64,000 nt of DNA from Simmondsia chinensis (GCA_018398585.1 JAGTTD010000011.1:14251346-14315345), one strand, 5' to 3'; shown: positions 47,593-59,763, counted from the stretch's first letter. Notes: generated by a model from the sequence alone, not told the origin. Numbers and translations are program-made.

Positions 47593-48643
47593 TTGATTTG
47601 GCTTCCGAATCAAGCTCTAAATCAAAAACATTGCAAAATCTGATTGATTGCGCTGCAATTAATCAACAAAAACAGTTTTGATACTGATTTGTTCAGTTTT
47701 ATATGATCAAGAATTCAATTCTGAATTCTGATCATGAAGAGCTGGTGTATTGCTTTAGTGATCAACAAGTGCCTGGGAGTTGCTCCGGTTGGGATCAATT
47801 TGATTGAAATACGTTGAAGAAGGTTTAATTGATCAGTAATTGTTGATTACGTTCATTATTAAGCTAATTCAGATTGAATCTGATCAAGCATTAGCTGTTG
47901 AAGTTTAGTGCTAAAGCAAAGCAGTAGTTGTCGAAGTGGAATGCTGAGCTCAATTGTTCTTGATCAGTTATTCATTTGATCAGTTGGAGAAGAAGTTAAG
48001 TGAGCTATTGATCAACATTATAATTGATCATAATCAAAAGATCAGAAACAAGCTGCATTGAGGTTAATTCGGATTCTACAATTCAGTAACTGAGGTTGAG
48101 GTAACGGTTTCTGAACTTCAAGTTGCAATTCGATGAGAATTTGTGTTTGTCGCTGGTTTGTGATGAAATTGTGTTGATAAGCATAGAAGTGGTGAGAATT
48201 CATCAGAATCTGCATTGATTCTTAAGAATTATAGGTTATTAAGTTGAGTTTTACTTGGGTGAAAATCTGACATTGAGCTGAGCTCCGAAAGTGTTGAAAT
48301 CCGATTTCGTTCTTGAAGATTGCTTTGAGTATTGTGTTGGGGACTTGATTGTGATCTATAATCGAGTTTAATTCAGAATTGTAAGTCTGAATATTCAGGA
48401 AAGCATCACTGTTAGGGTTTGTTCGAAGTTAGGGTTCGTTCGGGAATTCTGCTTTAGGGTTTATAATCAGTGATGATTGTCGAACCGATAGCAAGGAATT
48501 GTTTGTGTGAACGAAGGAGTAGAACTTCAATAAGCAATCGGTTGTTGAAGAGTTGCGAAACAAGTTTCACACTTCTCCGATTTTCGAACTAGCATCCTGC
48601 GAACTGAGCTGTTCCGGATCGAACCTTGTTGTTCATTACAAAC
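47593..48643 (+). promoter_or_regulatory. GATC-rich leader of the orphan-ORF element
   Basis: Non-coding leader between PBS and start codon. 47700-48060 holds about 11 GATCA words. A near-perfect hairpin lies at 47703-47735 (ATGATCAAGAATTCA facing TGAATTCTGATCAT). A packaging or dimerisation role is possible but only inferred. Confidence 0.5.
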
Positions 48644-51398
48644 ATGGTTGATGACAGCTCTTGTCAATCTGTGTTGAGTGATCAGTTGAAGAAATTAGAG
48701 CAAGCTTTTCTCGAGGAGAATTGGCAGAAAAGCAATGAGATAATGAAACAGGTATTGGACGAATGGCGGCAGGAAATTAAGGATCGTCAGTTTGCAAACA
48801 ACAATCGAGATTGTGTTAGTGTTCTTGATGCAAATGAGTTTCCGGAGCTAGTGGATAGCGTTAGACAACAAGAGTTCAATGTTGAGCAAAAAGAGAAAGA
48901 GGAATCTTTTGCTGTTGAGGAGGAATTCGACCACGATAATGCCGAAATTGAAGAACACAAGTTAGAAGAACCTGAGTTTGATCAAGATGATCATCATGAG
49001 GACTCTTTGCTAGAGTTAGTGTATTTTGTAGACGATGAGCTACAGCAAGATTTGCTTCCGAAATGGGAATATGATTCACATGTCAAGAGAATGATAAAGA
49101 AAGCAAAGAGTAAAGCGAAGAGAAGCCATCTAAGTGAAGCAATGAAAGATTTTTGGGGTAAAAAGAAGTTAACAAAGCCGAAGTTGAAGCGTGAGGTTGT
49201 GTTTCAGCCTAGGATGCTTGATGATCAACAAGAACTAACTTAAGATGCTGCTCTTACCGATGTATATGCTGGTATACAAGATTCAGATATGTATGCTGGT
49301 ATACAAGGATTGGTTGCAGCAGAATCTGTGATTCCAACTGAAAAACTTGATGCTACTGCTGAAATATCACTGAATACATCACTAAATCTATTAAGTAATA
49401 CTCCATGGCAAGCTGGTATGCAAAATCGAAGCACCTTCACTGCTGAGCAATCTCATTTTGTTGGGAAAGTTGATGTTACTGCTGTAGTAACAATGGAAGC
49501 ACCACAAAAGGTGTTAAGCACTTCGCCAAGGCATCTTGATACTCGAGATCAGCAATTTCTTTGTGCTGGCAGTAATGTAATTGACACAAAACAAGGTTCA
49601 CGGAGTGGAGAAATGGTGTGTTCATATACACATTCATATGACGAGTTGCCTCCTGATCCGGGAGAAGATTCTCAAGATTGTATGAAGCCGAAAAGAATTA
49701 CTCAAGCTACGAGAGTGCGTTTCAAGGTTCAACGAAGGAGAAGCATGGTGTCTATACAAGCAATTGATTTGTTGGAGGTGTGTAAATTCAGTAAAGCACT
49801 GAAACAGATTCCAGTTCAGACCAAAATCAGTACAATCGATGCTTTAGCTAATGTAATTGATGTGGGAAGTCCCTTTGATTCGGGAAAGAATGAATTACAA
49901 GTATTTGGAGAAGCTACGCTTCCGGTGCTGCTGTTTGATGATGAAGAACCCGGTGTCAGTGCAAGCATTAGTGGAAAAATGGTAGTGGTTGTGGGTCATT
50001 GCGAAGTTAACATCAAAGTAAGCTATGAAGATAGGGATTACACATGTTGTGAGCTGCATAATTCTCGTGGCAATGAAGTTTCCATTGTTCCAGAATTGGT
50101 GTTGCTTCGGTTCATACAAAAGCACTTACTTGAAGGGATGGTAATTGTTGCTAGTTGTTTGATGAATTGAGGATGGTTTGAAGAGGTGTTGGGCCTCAGG
50201 TATGACCACATAGCTGGTGTGCAAAGCCAAGTAAAGACAAAGTTGATAGCATTTGAAAATGGGAACGAACAGCAACTGAAGTTTTTTTTATCAGAAGCAG
50301 AACCTGAATGTGTTTGGGGTGATATGCTGGAGTGGTTCTGAATGGAAAAATCATAAGCATAAGCTTCAATATTTCCTTAATGTTTGGATGGAAAAGATCA
50401 ATGCAAGATTGAGGAAAACTCCAGCTAAAATCAGAGTAAACATCAGCAAGGTAGTTTGGGACAGAACAACTCTGTGTTTGAAGAGGTTTTCAGCTGCTCA
50501 AGAGCTCTGTTGGTGTCTTCACTTGTTGTATTTGTTACTCATGTATGGCATGGTTGATGAGGAAGCAAATCTTGACCATTTGAAGCATGCTTGGTGGCTG
50601 GATGAGCTTGGGGTCCAAAGAAATCTGCTGTACAGATTGAAAATGGTGAGCTGCAGCATGAGCATTGCAATTGGGAAGGTTTGGGGTGTTCAAGTTAAGA
50701 AGCTGGATCTTCGGCATTCAACAGTGCTTTATGAACTCCTAATTTGTGTGATCTATGCAATAGTTTTAGAAGAAAAGGCTGAGACTTTCATATCTTATAA
50801 GTTCACAATCAAGATACAAGCAATAGAAGAATTAGTGGCTGCTGAAAATTTTTGGAGAATTACATTGTGTTTTGTTACCATGATCAAGAAATGGGGTTGT
50901 TTGTGCTGCAATGGGAAATGCCTACAAGCAGATTTTGATGTTGGGTTCTCTTGGTTTGAGTTAGGAAGGCCTCCCGAGATGCTCAAGGACTTCGCTTGCA
51001 GTTTTATGGGTTCAATGACATTCAAACTATGTTATGCAGCTTATTACAAACAGAATTGCAGAATTGTTATTGCATCTTTTGATTCTCAGCAGCAAGATAG
51101 AATTTTGAGCTGTGTTAACTGCATCGTGAGGTGTTGTGGGTGTGTTGTTGATGTTTGGTTTGATCAGTGCAGACCTCCTGAAGAAAATTATATGTTCAAA
51201 CGCAAACATTGTGTCGAAACAAGCATCACACATTGTGTAGTGTCGAAACAAGCATCATACATTGTGCAGTGCTGCAATTTCAGATTGAGTTGCTTCATTA
51301 TTACAACACCATTTGCAGAACATCAGCAAGTAGTTGATCTTCCTTATTACAACTCTCTTCTATTCTTGAGGACAAGAATGTTTTTAAGGGGAAGGGAA
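48644..51398 (+). pseudogene. Long orphan ORF of the LTR element (about 900 codons, decayed)
   Basis: Start MVDDSSCQSVLSDQLKKLEQ. The frame runs to a TAA at 49241, continues in the same frame (DAALTDVYAGIQDSDMYAGI) to a TGA at 50168, and again in the same frame (GWFEEVLGLRYDHIAG) to 50340. It then shifts and is open through WKNHKHKLQYFLNVWMEKIN to the 3' LTR. It therefore looks like one ancestral frame with two nonsense changes and one frameshift. Visible features: a probable coiled coil near residues 10-40, an acidic stretch, a Lys-rich stretch (MIKKAKSKAKRSH), a VYAGIQ/MYAGIQ repeat, and a Cys/Trp-rich last third. No zinc knuckle, DSG protease, DD polymerase or integrase motif was found. 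I do not recognise the family. Confidence 0.65.
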
Positions 51399-51915
51399 TG
51401 TTATGAACCGGGAATCCAAAGCATGGGCTGTTGGTGTCCTGGCTGCTGTCTTGCTGTTGTGATGCTGCCGCGGTTGATGTTTTACTACTATATGATGATA
51501 GTTAGTGTAGGAAAGCTGTATTGGCGTGAGGAGGATGTAACTAGAATAAGTCTTGATATAATTAGTAGTTTAAGCTTGGTTGATTCATGTATTAAGTGAA
51601 GTCCAGAGTTTGTTAGGCTGTGGTGGTCAAGGCCGTTGGTTATTTGAGTCAAATGTGGCGGCTCACTTAAGGTCGGTTAGTCCATGTGTAGGCTAGATTC
51701 AATGTATTAGATCATATCATGTAAGTAGTATAAGTAGATGGCTCTAGCTTGTAATTCTAATCACAACTTTGATGAATGAAATTGATATCTTGATATCTCT
51801 CTCTACTTCTCATCTCCTTTCCCTTCTTATCTAAACTCTAAATTCTCTTCTCATCTCAGACTCTCACAATCCCTACCAGGGTTAAGGTTCAAGAGCAATC
51901 TTTGAAACCTTAACA
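51399..51915 (+). repeat. 3' LTR of the orphan-ORF element
   Basis: Starts TGTTATGAACCGGGAATCC immediately after AAGGGGAAGGGA. About 22 substitutions and one 5-bp indel separate it from the 5' copy. Confidence 0.9.
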
Positions 51916-52745
51916 TCGATGAATGAAGTATTCTCGTAAATGAGACCCTTTAATGTTTAGAGAAAGTAAAATATCGATATTGTTTGTTTGTAAAGGATCC
52001 TCCTTATATAAATTGATCTATGTTTTCTTTCTTACAGGATATAAATACATAACATGATATAGTTGTTATTGAAGTATGTATGTTGTTTCAGTTATTGAAA
52101 CTATCCATTTTCCATATCAACAATTGTTACTTCATGTTTTTGCATGAATAGAACCATAGCTTAACTTTATTCTCAACGTATGATGGGATTCTCGGGCATT
52201 GCACATATACAGAGGCTGCATTTGGTTAAAATTTTTGATAGAAAACACCTTTTTACATCATTTTCTCAATTTTCTAAGGAAAATCAAAAAAATTGCTACA
52301 AGAAGCCATCGCTAATCTGTAGAAAAATGTTGCGAATTAGCAACGGGTATACCCAAAGCAAATTGCTACGGGCTCAACACTTGAAAATCCATAGCAAATA
52401 GCTTCAAATTTGCAACTGCCTTATCTGTAGCAAATTGTTGCGTCTTTATCCATTGCAAATCTATAGCAAATTGTCATTTGCTAGGAATTAGCAATGACTA
52501 AACTCCATAGCAAAGTTTTTGACAAATTTTTAAAAATTTGTGAAAATAATTAATATTATAACTAAACAATCACATCATAAATTAACAAACAATATTATAA
52601 ACTAATTTGTTGAGCATTTTAAAACGATGAAGTATCATCATAGAGAAAATATTGATCATAATTAGCAAATTAAAAATTTATTGGTGGTGTTAGGATTGTT
52701 CAAGTAGAAGCAGACAATCCCTACATGCGTTGGATAAGGTAATGT
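51916..52745 (+). mobile_element. CACTA-like element, right part
   Basis: From about 52320 the 'GCAAATTGCTACGGG', 'CCATAGCAAAT' word field returns. It is followed by 'TTTGTGAAAATAATTAATAT', 'TAGAGAAAATATTGATCATA' and 'AAGTAGAAGCAGACAATCCC', matching 46500-46960. 51916-52320 has no such words and is unassigned. Confidence 0.45.
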
Positions 52746-54608
52746 ATAAACCTTACCTATAACAAAAGAATATTGTTGGTAATGACTTAAAATGGATAAA
52801 AAGTGAAAATAAGAAAGACTGTCCTAGAAAAAAAAAAAATTATTTGAAACATATTTCAAAAAATATTTTTTCATAATTTGTTTTTCAAATTCTTTAGAGA
52901 AAATTTAGTTCAGGTATTCGGAGGTTTGGTAATATATTTTTCAGATACCCTAAGGTTTTAAAATGCTTTTGAGGTACTCTGAACTTTGGTAACTTTTTGT
53001 TAGATACCCTCTGCTTAACTCGGTTAGGATTCCATTAGCATAGGGTACCAAAAAAAAAAAAAAAAAAAAAACTTATGAGAAAAATAGATGATGAAGCGTA
53101 AATTATGATAATATGCCTTTTTCTTCTTAGCCTATGGGGTATTAGCAGCCGTAAACCATGTTGATAGTATTTTCTTCTTTTGTTTATTTAGTGTGTGTGG
53201 TTGCCATAAATACAAAATCAAACAAACATACAAAATTGGACTCACAGTAATGTGGGAGCGAGCCTAAATTCCGAACCGCACGTGTTTCACCTCAACCAAT
53301 CAACTTTTAAGAAAAGGGTTGGTGCTTTTGACGAATCTGACTTTGGTTTACAATATTACCATGGATTCTACTCTTGTTCTAATTAAGAAGACTTTTTATA
53401 TATTTTTGGTGGGATTTTTGGGTTTTATAATTGACAAAAAATTAAAGGGGTATGGACCCGGCTCAAGTTGCAGTTAAGGTGATGGAGCTAAGCCCACAAA
53501 CACTTTTCCTCAAACACTTGAAAGCCTGGGAACTAGGGTTGGAGACAAATTCAAGAGCTCAGCAGTCTACTTACAAGCCTTAGTCCATCAGATTTTTAAG
53601 CCTGGCAATCTTGACTTGTAATAACTCGAATTAGTTAGAGTTTGACAAGATTTAGATGGAGCAAACCGCATCTAGGTTATTGGATGAGGATCAATGTAAT
53701 CAAGGTGAAGCCTTGGTTGTCAAACCCTTAAATAATAACTCAAACCTAAGTTTACCTGACTTATCAAGCAGCGACACCAGTGTCAAGACCAACTCCATCC
53801 AGGTCAAGCCTTGGCCGTCAAAGCCTTAAACCAACGCCTCAATTCTTAATTTGTCAATTTTTAGGAATAGATTAAAATAAAGAGTTCATACCTGAAACCC
53901 AAAATTTTTTATTGCCTTTGATGAAAGCAAGTACAAATAAAGCTATTCTATGCTAAACTAGGCTAAGTTACACTACTCATAGGTAAAAAGCACAAGTGTT
54001 CTGTAAAGAAAGAAACTTGAAGAAGTTTGTATGGTGGTGTTGGACCCTTTACAACTACAATAATGTTTGTTATTTGTAGAAAAGCAAAATAACCGTTGTA
54101 TCTTACAATCCTGGCATATCCTTCCCATGTTCGCCTTAATGCTTCTTTGGAGCGTAGAATGGGCGTTGATCGTGCCTTGAAAACATGTGCTTGAACGTCT
54201 TTCTGGAAGCCCCATGTCCTTGGGAAGTCTGTTGAGCTCGAGTCTTCTTTTCCTCATCAATCATCTTGAGAGGTGGACATCCCATAAGGGATTTATCTCT
54301 TAAAGCAACTGGGCTAGAGATACCGTTATCTTAATTTTTAAAAGGCCTAACATCCCTCGAGGTTGGCCCCATATGGCAAATACGTGACCTTAGTCTTAAA
54401 ATGGCGTTGTCCTAACTCCCTCAAGTTTGGGGTGTAATTAAATATTGTTAGTAAAAAATTTAGCGAATTACAATAAAATTCAACACATTTTGATGTAAAC
54501 CACCTGTACATTGTCAAAATCATGTGTTATGTGCACATTTTCGGCAAAAATTATCACCTGTAATGAAGATACTTATATTTTATGGTTGACATAAATATTA
54601 ATATATCA
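52746..54608. other. Unassigned DNA with minor repeats
   Basis: Holds an A-run (53050-53070), a 'GGTACTCTGAACTTTGGTAA'-type patch (52915-53045) that looks like one arm of a MITE, and an approximate duplication of 'AAGGTGAAGCCTTGGTTGTC' (53702 and about 53802). A minus-strand open frame at 53973-54260 has no recognisable domain. Confidence 0.35.
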
Positions 54609-54625
54609 TTGCATGTCTAATTCAA

Positions 54626-54786
54626 CAACAACAATAACAACAGTCCTAGTGCCAAAAGGGTGTAACCCTACCGAGAGGCTGTTTCCGAAGACCCCCAAGC
54701 TTATAGGGTTGGCAACACGAGGACTTCCCAGGAAGTCACCCATCCGGGTACTACTCTGGTCCAAGCACGCTTAACTTCAAAGTTCT
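54626..54786 (-). mobile_element. Chimeric 5S/Au SINE, internally deleted
   Basis: Plus-strand order: CAACAATAACAACA tail, 'CCTAGTGCCAAAAGGGTGTA' (a deletion joins the tail region to the CAGGGTGTAA region), 'GAGAGGCTGTTTCCGAAGAC', then the 5S head 'GCAACACGAGGACTTCCCAG' to 'CTTAACTTCAAAGTTCTAA'. TCTAATTCAA occurs at 54616-54625 and 54784-54793. The head ends at the same 5S base as the copy at 46551. Confidence 0.75.
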
Positions 54787-54793
54787 AATTCAA

Positions 54794-55061
54794 ATACGTA
54801 AATCAGGTCATGTAATATTTTGTCAACAATTGTTTTTTCCTAGAATGAATGTAATATTTTGTCAACAATTGTTTTTGAAAATTCTTCTTCCTTGATTCAA
54901 CTTAAATGTCATGTAAGGAAGTAAACTAGTTAGTCATGTCAATTTAAATTATTTATATTGTACTTTGTGGACATCGTGTTATATTATTTGCAATTTAAAA
55001 GGCACTCTCTAAAATTAATAAAAATATGGTTTTGTGAGTTTTAGGGACTGGGTAATCCCTG

Positions 55062-55092
<31 letters not shown>

Positions 55093-55226
55093 GTGCGATG
55101 CATGTGTTATATTTGAATAACATTAAATAAGATATATGTTCTTGACAGAAACCAAAGTATTATAGTTGTAATAATAAAAAGGTTTATTGTCGGTTGAATA
55201 TTTATAATTAATAAAATTTAAGCCAT
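54794..55226. other. Unassigned DNA with a TTTA microsatellite
   Basis: 'GTAATATTTTGTCAACAATT' occurs twice in a row at 54812 and 54851. (ATTT)n occupies 55064-55090. Confidence 0.4.
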
Positions 55227-55643
55227 TGTTATAAAACTAGGGACATACTATACTTAATAGGATGAGAATAAAAATACAAACTCAAATATAATTAAAGAGA
55301 AACAACAAGTATTTTTTTTGAGAATTTAGTTAATAATATCATTTCCTCTTTGCATTTCTTTTTGCTCTCTTACATACAAATCCCCTTTGATGCATATATA
55401 TATTGACAAAGTGACTAAATCATGACTCAACCCCAATAATCTGACAAGGTGACACGAAGCATTGAGTTCTAACGCATGTTAGCCATGTTTCATTTGCTTT
55501 TATGCGTTATAAAACTAATATCCATCCATATATAATTTATCTATGTATAAAGATTTTTTTGCATAATTTCTAATTTCCTAGGTATTTGATAATATCCAAT
55601 ATTAACAATAAAAATGGTACCCAAAGAATATCCAAAATTTACA
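55227..55643 (-). repeat. 3' LTR of the copia element
   Basis: About 90% identical to 59342-59755 by eye; contains the direct words 'GACACGAAGCATTGAGTTCT' and 'GTTATAAAACTAATA' in both copies. Confidence 0.85.
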
Positions 55644-55835
55644 ATACTCCCCCTTTGGATATCCTCCTTTAAAATATTATGGGACAAAAACTCTTGAAAA
55701 AGTATAGTGTCCGAGTTATATACACCTTTTGAAACCGCCTCATTAAAAACCTTGCCAGGAAAAATCAAATGGAAAAAATCATAGCGAAGGAAAAAAGAGT
55801 ACAGTGCATATTTAACTGTCCCTCATGTGAACATA

Positions 55836-58800
55836 TTAATAAGGGGCATTTTTGAGTTTACACATACCAATCTTGTGAACTAGTTTCTTATAAATTTTTG
55901 TTGGCAATGCTTTCGTGAACAAATCTACTATGTTTTCACTTGAGTGAACTTGATGAACATCTATTTCACCCGTCTTCTGAAGCTCGTGTGTAAAAATAAA
56001 CTTTGGTGAGATATGTTTAGTTTTGTTGCCTTTAATGTATCCACCTTTGATTTGGGAAATACATGCATCATTATCTTCATACAGTATTGTTGTAACCTTG
56101 ATCGTTGGGAGACTGCATTCCTCTTGAACATATTGAATAAGAGATCTCAACCATAAACATTCCCTACTTGCTTCATGAAATGCAAGTATTTCAACATGAT
56201 TTGAAGAAGTTACTACTGTTGTTTGTTTTGTGGAACGCCAATATATAGCAGTATTACTATAGGTAAATAAATATCCTGTTTGTGAATGACCTTTATGTGG
56301 ATCATACAAATATCTAGGATCTGCATATCCAACTAATCTTGGATTTGATTCTTTCAAATAGAATAATCCCATATCAAATGTACCACAGAGATATCGAAAT
56401 ATATGTTTAATCCCATTCCAATGTCTTCAGGTAGGGGTTGAGCTATATTGCTAATAAGTTAACCGAAAAGGCTATATCTGGTCTCATGTAGTTAGCAAGA
56501 TACATTGTTGCACCTATTGCACTTAGATATGGCACTTCAGGGCAAAGAATTTCTTCGTTATCCTCTCGAGGGTGAAAAAGGTCCTTATTTACATCAAGGG
56601 ATCGGATGACCATTGGGGTACTCAACATATGTTCCTTATCTATATTAAAACGTTTTAGCACTTTCTCTATATAAGTAAATTGATAGGCTAAAATTCCATC
56701 AGATGAGTGCTCTATTTGTAGGCCAAGACAATATTTCATATTTCCTAGATTTTTCATCTCAAACTCTTAATTCAGATATGCAACAACTTGCTCAATTGCT
56801 TTGAGAGTTCCTATGATGTTTAAATCATCAACATAGATTGCGATTATAGTAAATCCAAAATTTGATTTCTTAATAAAAACACATGGGCTCACGAGATTGT
56901 TTACATATCCCTCTCTTAGAAGGTAGGTACTAAGATGACTGTACCATATTTGCTCTGATTGTTTTAGTCCATACAATGATCTCTGCAATTTGATTGAACA
57001 TAACTCTCAAGGTTTTGTTCTATATGCATCTGGCATTTGTAATCCTTCAGGGACTTTTATATAGGTATCATTATCAAGTGATCCATACAGATAAGCTATT
57101 ACCACTTCCACAAGACGCATGTGGAGTCCTTTAGAGATTGCCAGGTTTATTAAGAATCTAAATATAATTGCACCCATTATTAGTGAATATATCTCTTCAT
57201 AATCAACTCCTGGCCTCTGTGAGAAACCTGGAGGTACAAGTCGTGCTTTATATCTGACTACTTCATTCTTTTCTGGAGCTTATGGGTTTCATGTTTTCAA
57301 GCATTTGGACTACACATCCAAAAACTGCACGTTTTGCAAGTGAATCTAATTCAGGCTAAATTGCTTCTTTCCGTTTTGGCCAATCATTTCTTCTTTGATA
57401 TTCATGAATAGATTTAGTTTCAAGAACTTCACCTCTGTGGTCAAATAAGTGGTCACAATGTATGTGAACACTTGATCAATAATTGTCTCATTTCGGTTCT
57501 ATTGTATGCTAGTAATAGCATAGTTTATCAAGATTTCCTCATTCTTGATATTTTTATCATTTTCACAATTATCAGGTACTTGATATCCTCGAGGAAGCAT
57601 GTCATCTTCTATATAGCTTTCTTGAATTTTTATTTGCACCTCTTAAAGAGTTTTAACAGAGGAGCCAATTTATTTATTTTGCTCCATTTTCTTTCTTAGA
57701 TTCTTACCACGCTTTTGGTGTGCAGTAGACATATTTGCCAATCTCTTATAAGACTATTCATTTGGAAAATAAATTCGAACAGGAGCATTCATAGCTGGAG
57801 CATGTGACTTGGTCACTCTCTTTATATCAATGAATGCATCTGGTAATTGGTTTGCAATATTTTGTAAATGGATAATTTTTCAAACCTCCATTTCACATTG
57901 ATTAGTATGTTGATCAAAGTGTGATATTGATGATGCATTCCACACAATTTCATGTTTTTCCAACTTTAATATTTCTCCCCTAGTTCTGGAAACATTATTT
58001 CGTCAAACTTACAATCTGCAAACTATGCTGTAAAAATATTTCCTGTCAGTGGTTCAAGATATTTTATAATTAACGGAGATTCAAACCCAACATAAATTCG
58101 AAGTCTCCTTTGTGGACCCATCTTTGTGCGCTACGGTGGAGCGATTGGAACATACACAATGCATCTAAAAATTTTTAGACGGGATATATTTGGTTCTTGA
58201 CCAGAAACAAGTTGTAGTGGGGAGTATTTATGATAAGTAGGTGGCCTAGTATGAATTAGTACTACAACATGTAATATAGCGTGCCTCCATGTAGAGCAAG
58301 GCAACTTGGTTTTCATGAGGAATGGTCCAGCAATTAGTTGCAGACTTTGATCAGAGATTCTGTAAGACCATTTTGTGTATGCTGTTGAGCCAAAGGATGC
58401 TCAACTATAATCCCAATTGACATACAATAGTCATTAAAATCATGGGATGTAATCCCGCATTATCAAGACAGATCCTTTTGATCGTGTGATTCGAAAATTG
58501 AGCCCGTAATCGAATTATTTGTGCAAGAAGTCTTGCAAATGCCACATTATGAGTAGATAATAGATAGACATATGACCAATGGGTTGAGGTGTCTATTAAC
58601 ACCATAAAATATTGAAATGGTGCACATGATGGAATAATAGGCCCACATATGTCTGCTTGTATTCTTTCTAAAAATGTAGGAGTGGGGATGGCCTAGTAAT
58701 CATTTTACCTTAGACACAAGCAGCACATGAAATTTTATTAGGTGAAATAATCTTCTGGTTCTTTAATGAATGTCTATGAGAACTTTAAATGATTTTTCAC

Positions 58801-59288
58801 ATCATCGTTATGCATGGATGGCCCAGACGATCATGCCATAAGGTGAATGTTTTGCAATAAGTTAACTTCTAGTTAACCACTGTATTTGATTCAATTGGGT
58901 TTATGTAAGTATAATATAATACAGAAGAAAGTACTGACAATTTTTCTACTATGTTTTTTCTTCCTGAGGTAAGCGATGTAATATAAAGATATTCTTTATC
59001 ACCCTCATTTATTGTCTTAATGTGATAGCCATTGTGACGAATATCTAGAAAACTGATCAAGTTTCTTTGTGATTTATTAGAAAATAGAGTATCGCTTATG
59101 TTTAGTTTTGTTTCTCCAATAAACATAACATGTGCTCTTCCGAAGCCCTCAAAGAAATTTGAAACACCCGATATTGTATTAATATTCACTTCAGCTAATC
59201 GTAGTTGAGAAAAATATATTCTACTTTTGAGGCTAGTGTGTGTTGTACTGTCAGCTATACGTAAATCTCCATCTTTGACCAAATCCAT
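55836..59288 (-). pseudogene. Copia pol (protease to RNase H), inactivated
   Basis: From the right: DLRIADSTTHTSLKSRIYF (protease/GAG-pre-integrase region, open 58869-59288); integrase DTSTHWSYVYLLSTHNVAFA (58405-58605) and YHKYSPLQLVSGQEPNISRL (58131-58316); a decayed stretch 57000-58130 with no long frame; RT MQRSLYGLKQSEQIWYSHLS and IAIYVDDLNIIG with the YVDD catalytic motif intact (56767-56988); MKYCLGLQIEHSSDGI and SAIGATMYLANYMRPDIAFS (56443-56757); RNase H GYADPRYLYDPHKGHSQTGY, YEDNDACISQ and KTKHISPKFIFTHELQK (55836-56372). Stops and frameshifts separate the blocks. Confidence 0.85.
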
Positions 59289-59341
59289 GCTTCACAAGTA
59301 TATGATAATCCTTAGCCGGCTAGAAACTCGTGTTGATAACG

Positions 59342-59755
59342 TGTTATAAAACTAGGGACATATTATACTCAATAGGACGAGAATAAAAATACAAACCTAA
59401 TATAATTAGAGAGAAATAGCAAGTATTTTATATGAGAATTCAGTAAATAATATCATTTCTTCTTTGCGTTTCTTTTTGCTCTCTTACATAAAAATCCCCC
59501 CTGATGCATATATATATTGACAAAGCAACTAAATCATGACTCACCCCAATAATCTGACAAGGTAACACGAAGCATTGAGTTCTAACACATGTTAGCCACA
59601 TTTTATTTGCTTTTATACGTTATAAAACTAATACCCATCCATATATAATATATGTATGTATAAAGATTTTTTGCATAGTTTCTAATTTTTTAGATATTTG
59701 ATTATATCCAATATTAATAATAAAAATCGTACCCGAAGAATATCCAATATTTACA
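59342..59755 (-). repeat. 5' LTR of the copia element
   Basis: Same ends as 55227-55643; adjacent on its inner side to CGTTATCAACACGAG. Confidence 0.85.
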
Positions 59756-59763
59756 TCAGCCAT

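Larger units (their letters stand above)
47056..51915 (+). mobile_element. LTR retrotransposon without gag-pol, with an orphan ORF
   Basis: LTRs of 522 and 517 bp, about 95-96% identical by eye. A perfect initiator-tRNA-Met PBS TGGTATCAGAGCC lies at 47580-47592 and a PPT AAGGGGAAGGGA at the 3' LTR border. Between them are a 1-kb leader and one long decayed reading frame with no retroviral domain. It must rely on another element's proteins. The LTRs are not obviously related to those at 36543 or 60165 beyond TGTTATGA ends. Flanks TAGGT and TCGAT do not match well. Inserted in a CACTA-like repeat field. Confidence 0.85.
55227..59755 (-). mobile_element. Ty1/copia element lacking gag
   Basis: LTRs at 59342-59755 (5') and 55227-55643 (3'), ends TGTAAA...TAACA on the minus strand. 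PBS-like CGTTATCAACACGAG follows the 5' LTR and PPT AAAGGGGGAGTAT precedes the 3' LTR. The order protease, integrase, RT, RNase H is copia-type. The first coding sequence after the PBS is already the protease/GAG-pre-integrase region, so gag has been deleted. Flanks TAAGCCAT (55219-55226) and TCAGCCAT (59756-59763) match at 7 of 8. Confidence 0.85.

Noticed and set aside
50310..51599. A stand-alone 429-codon gene
   Set aside because: Its last 67 codons read into the 3' LTR and its start lies inside the preceding frame; it is the frameshifted end of the element's long ORF.
53973..54260. Minus-strand 95-codon frame as a gene
   Set aside because: No domain, no splice evidence and no recognisable similarity.
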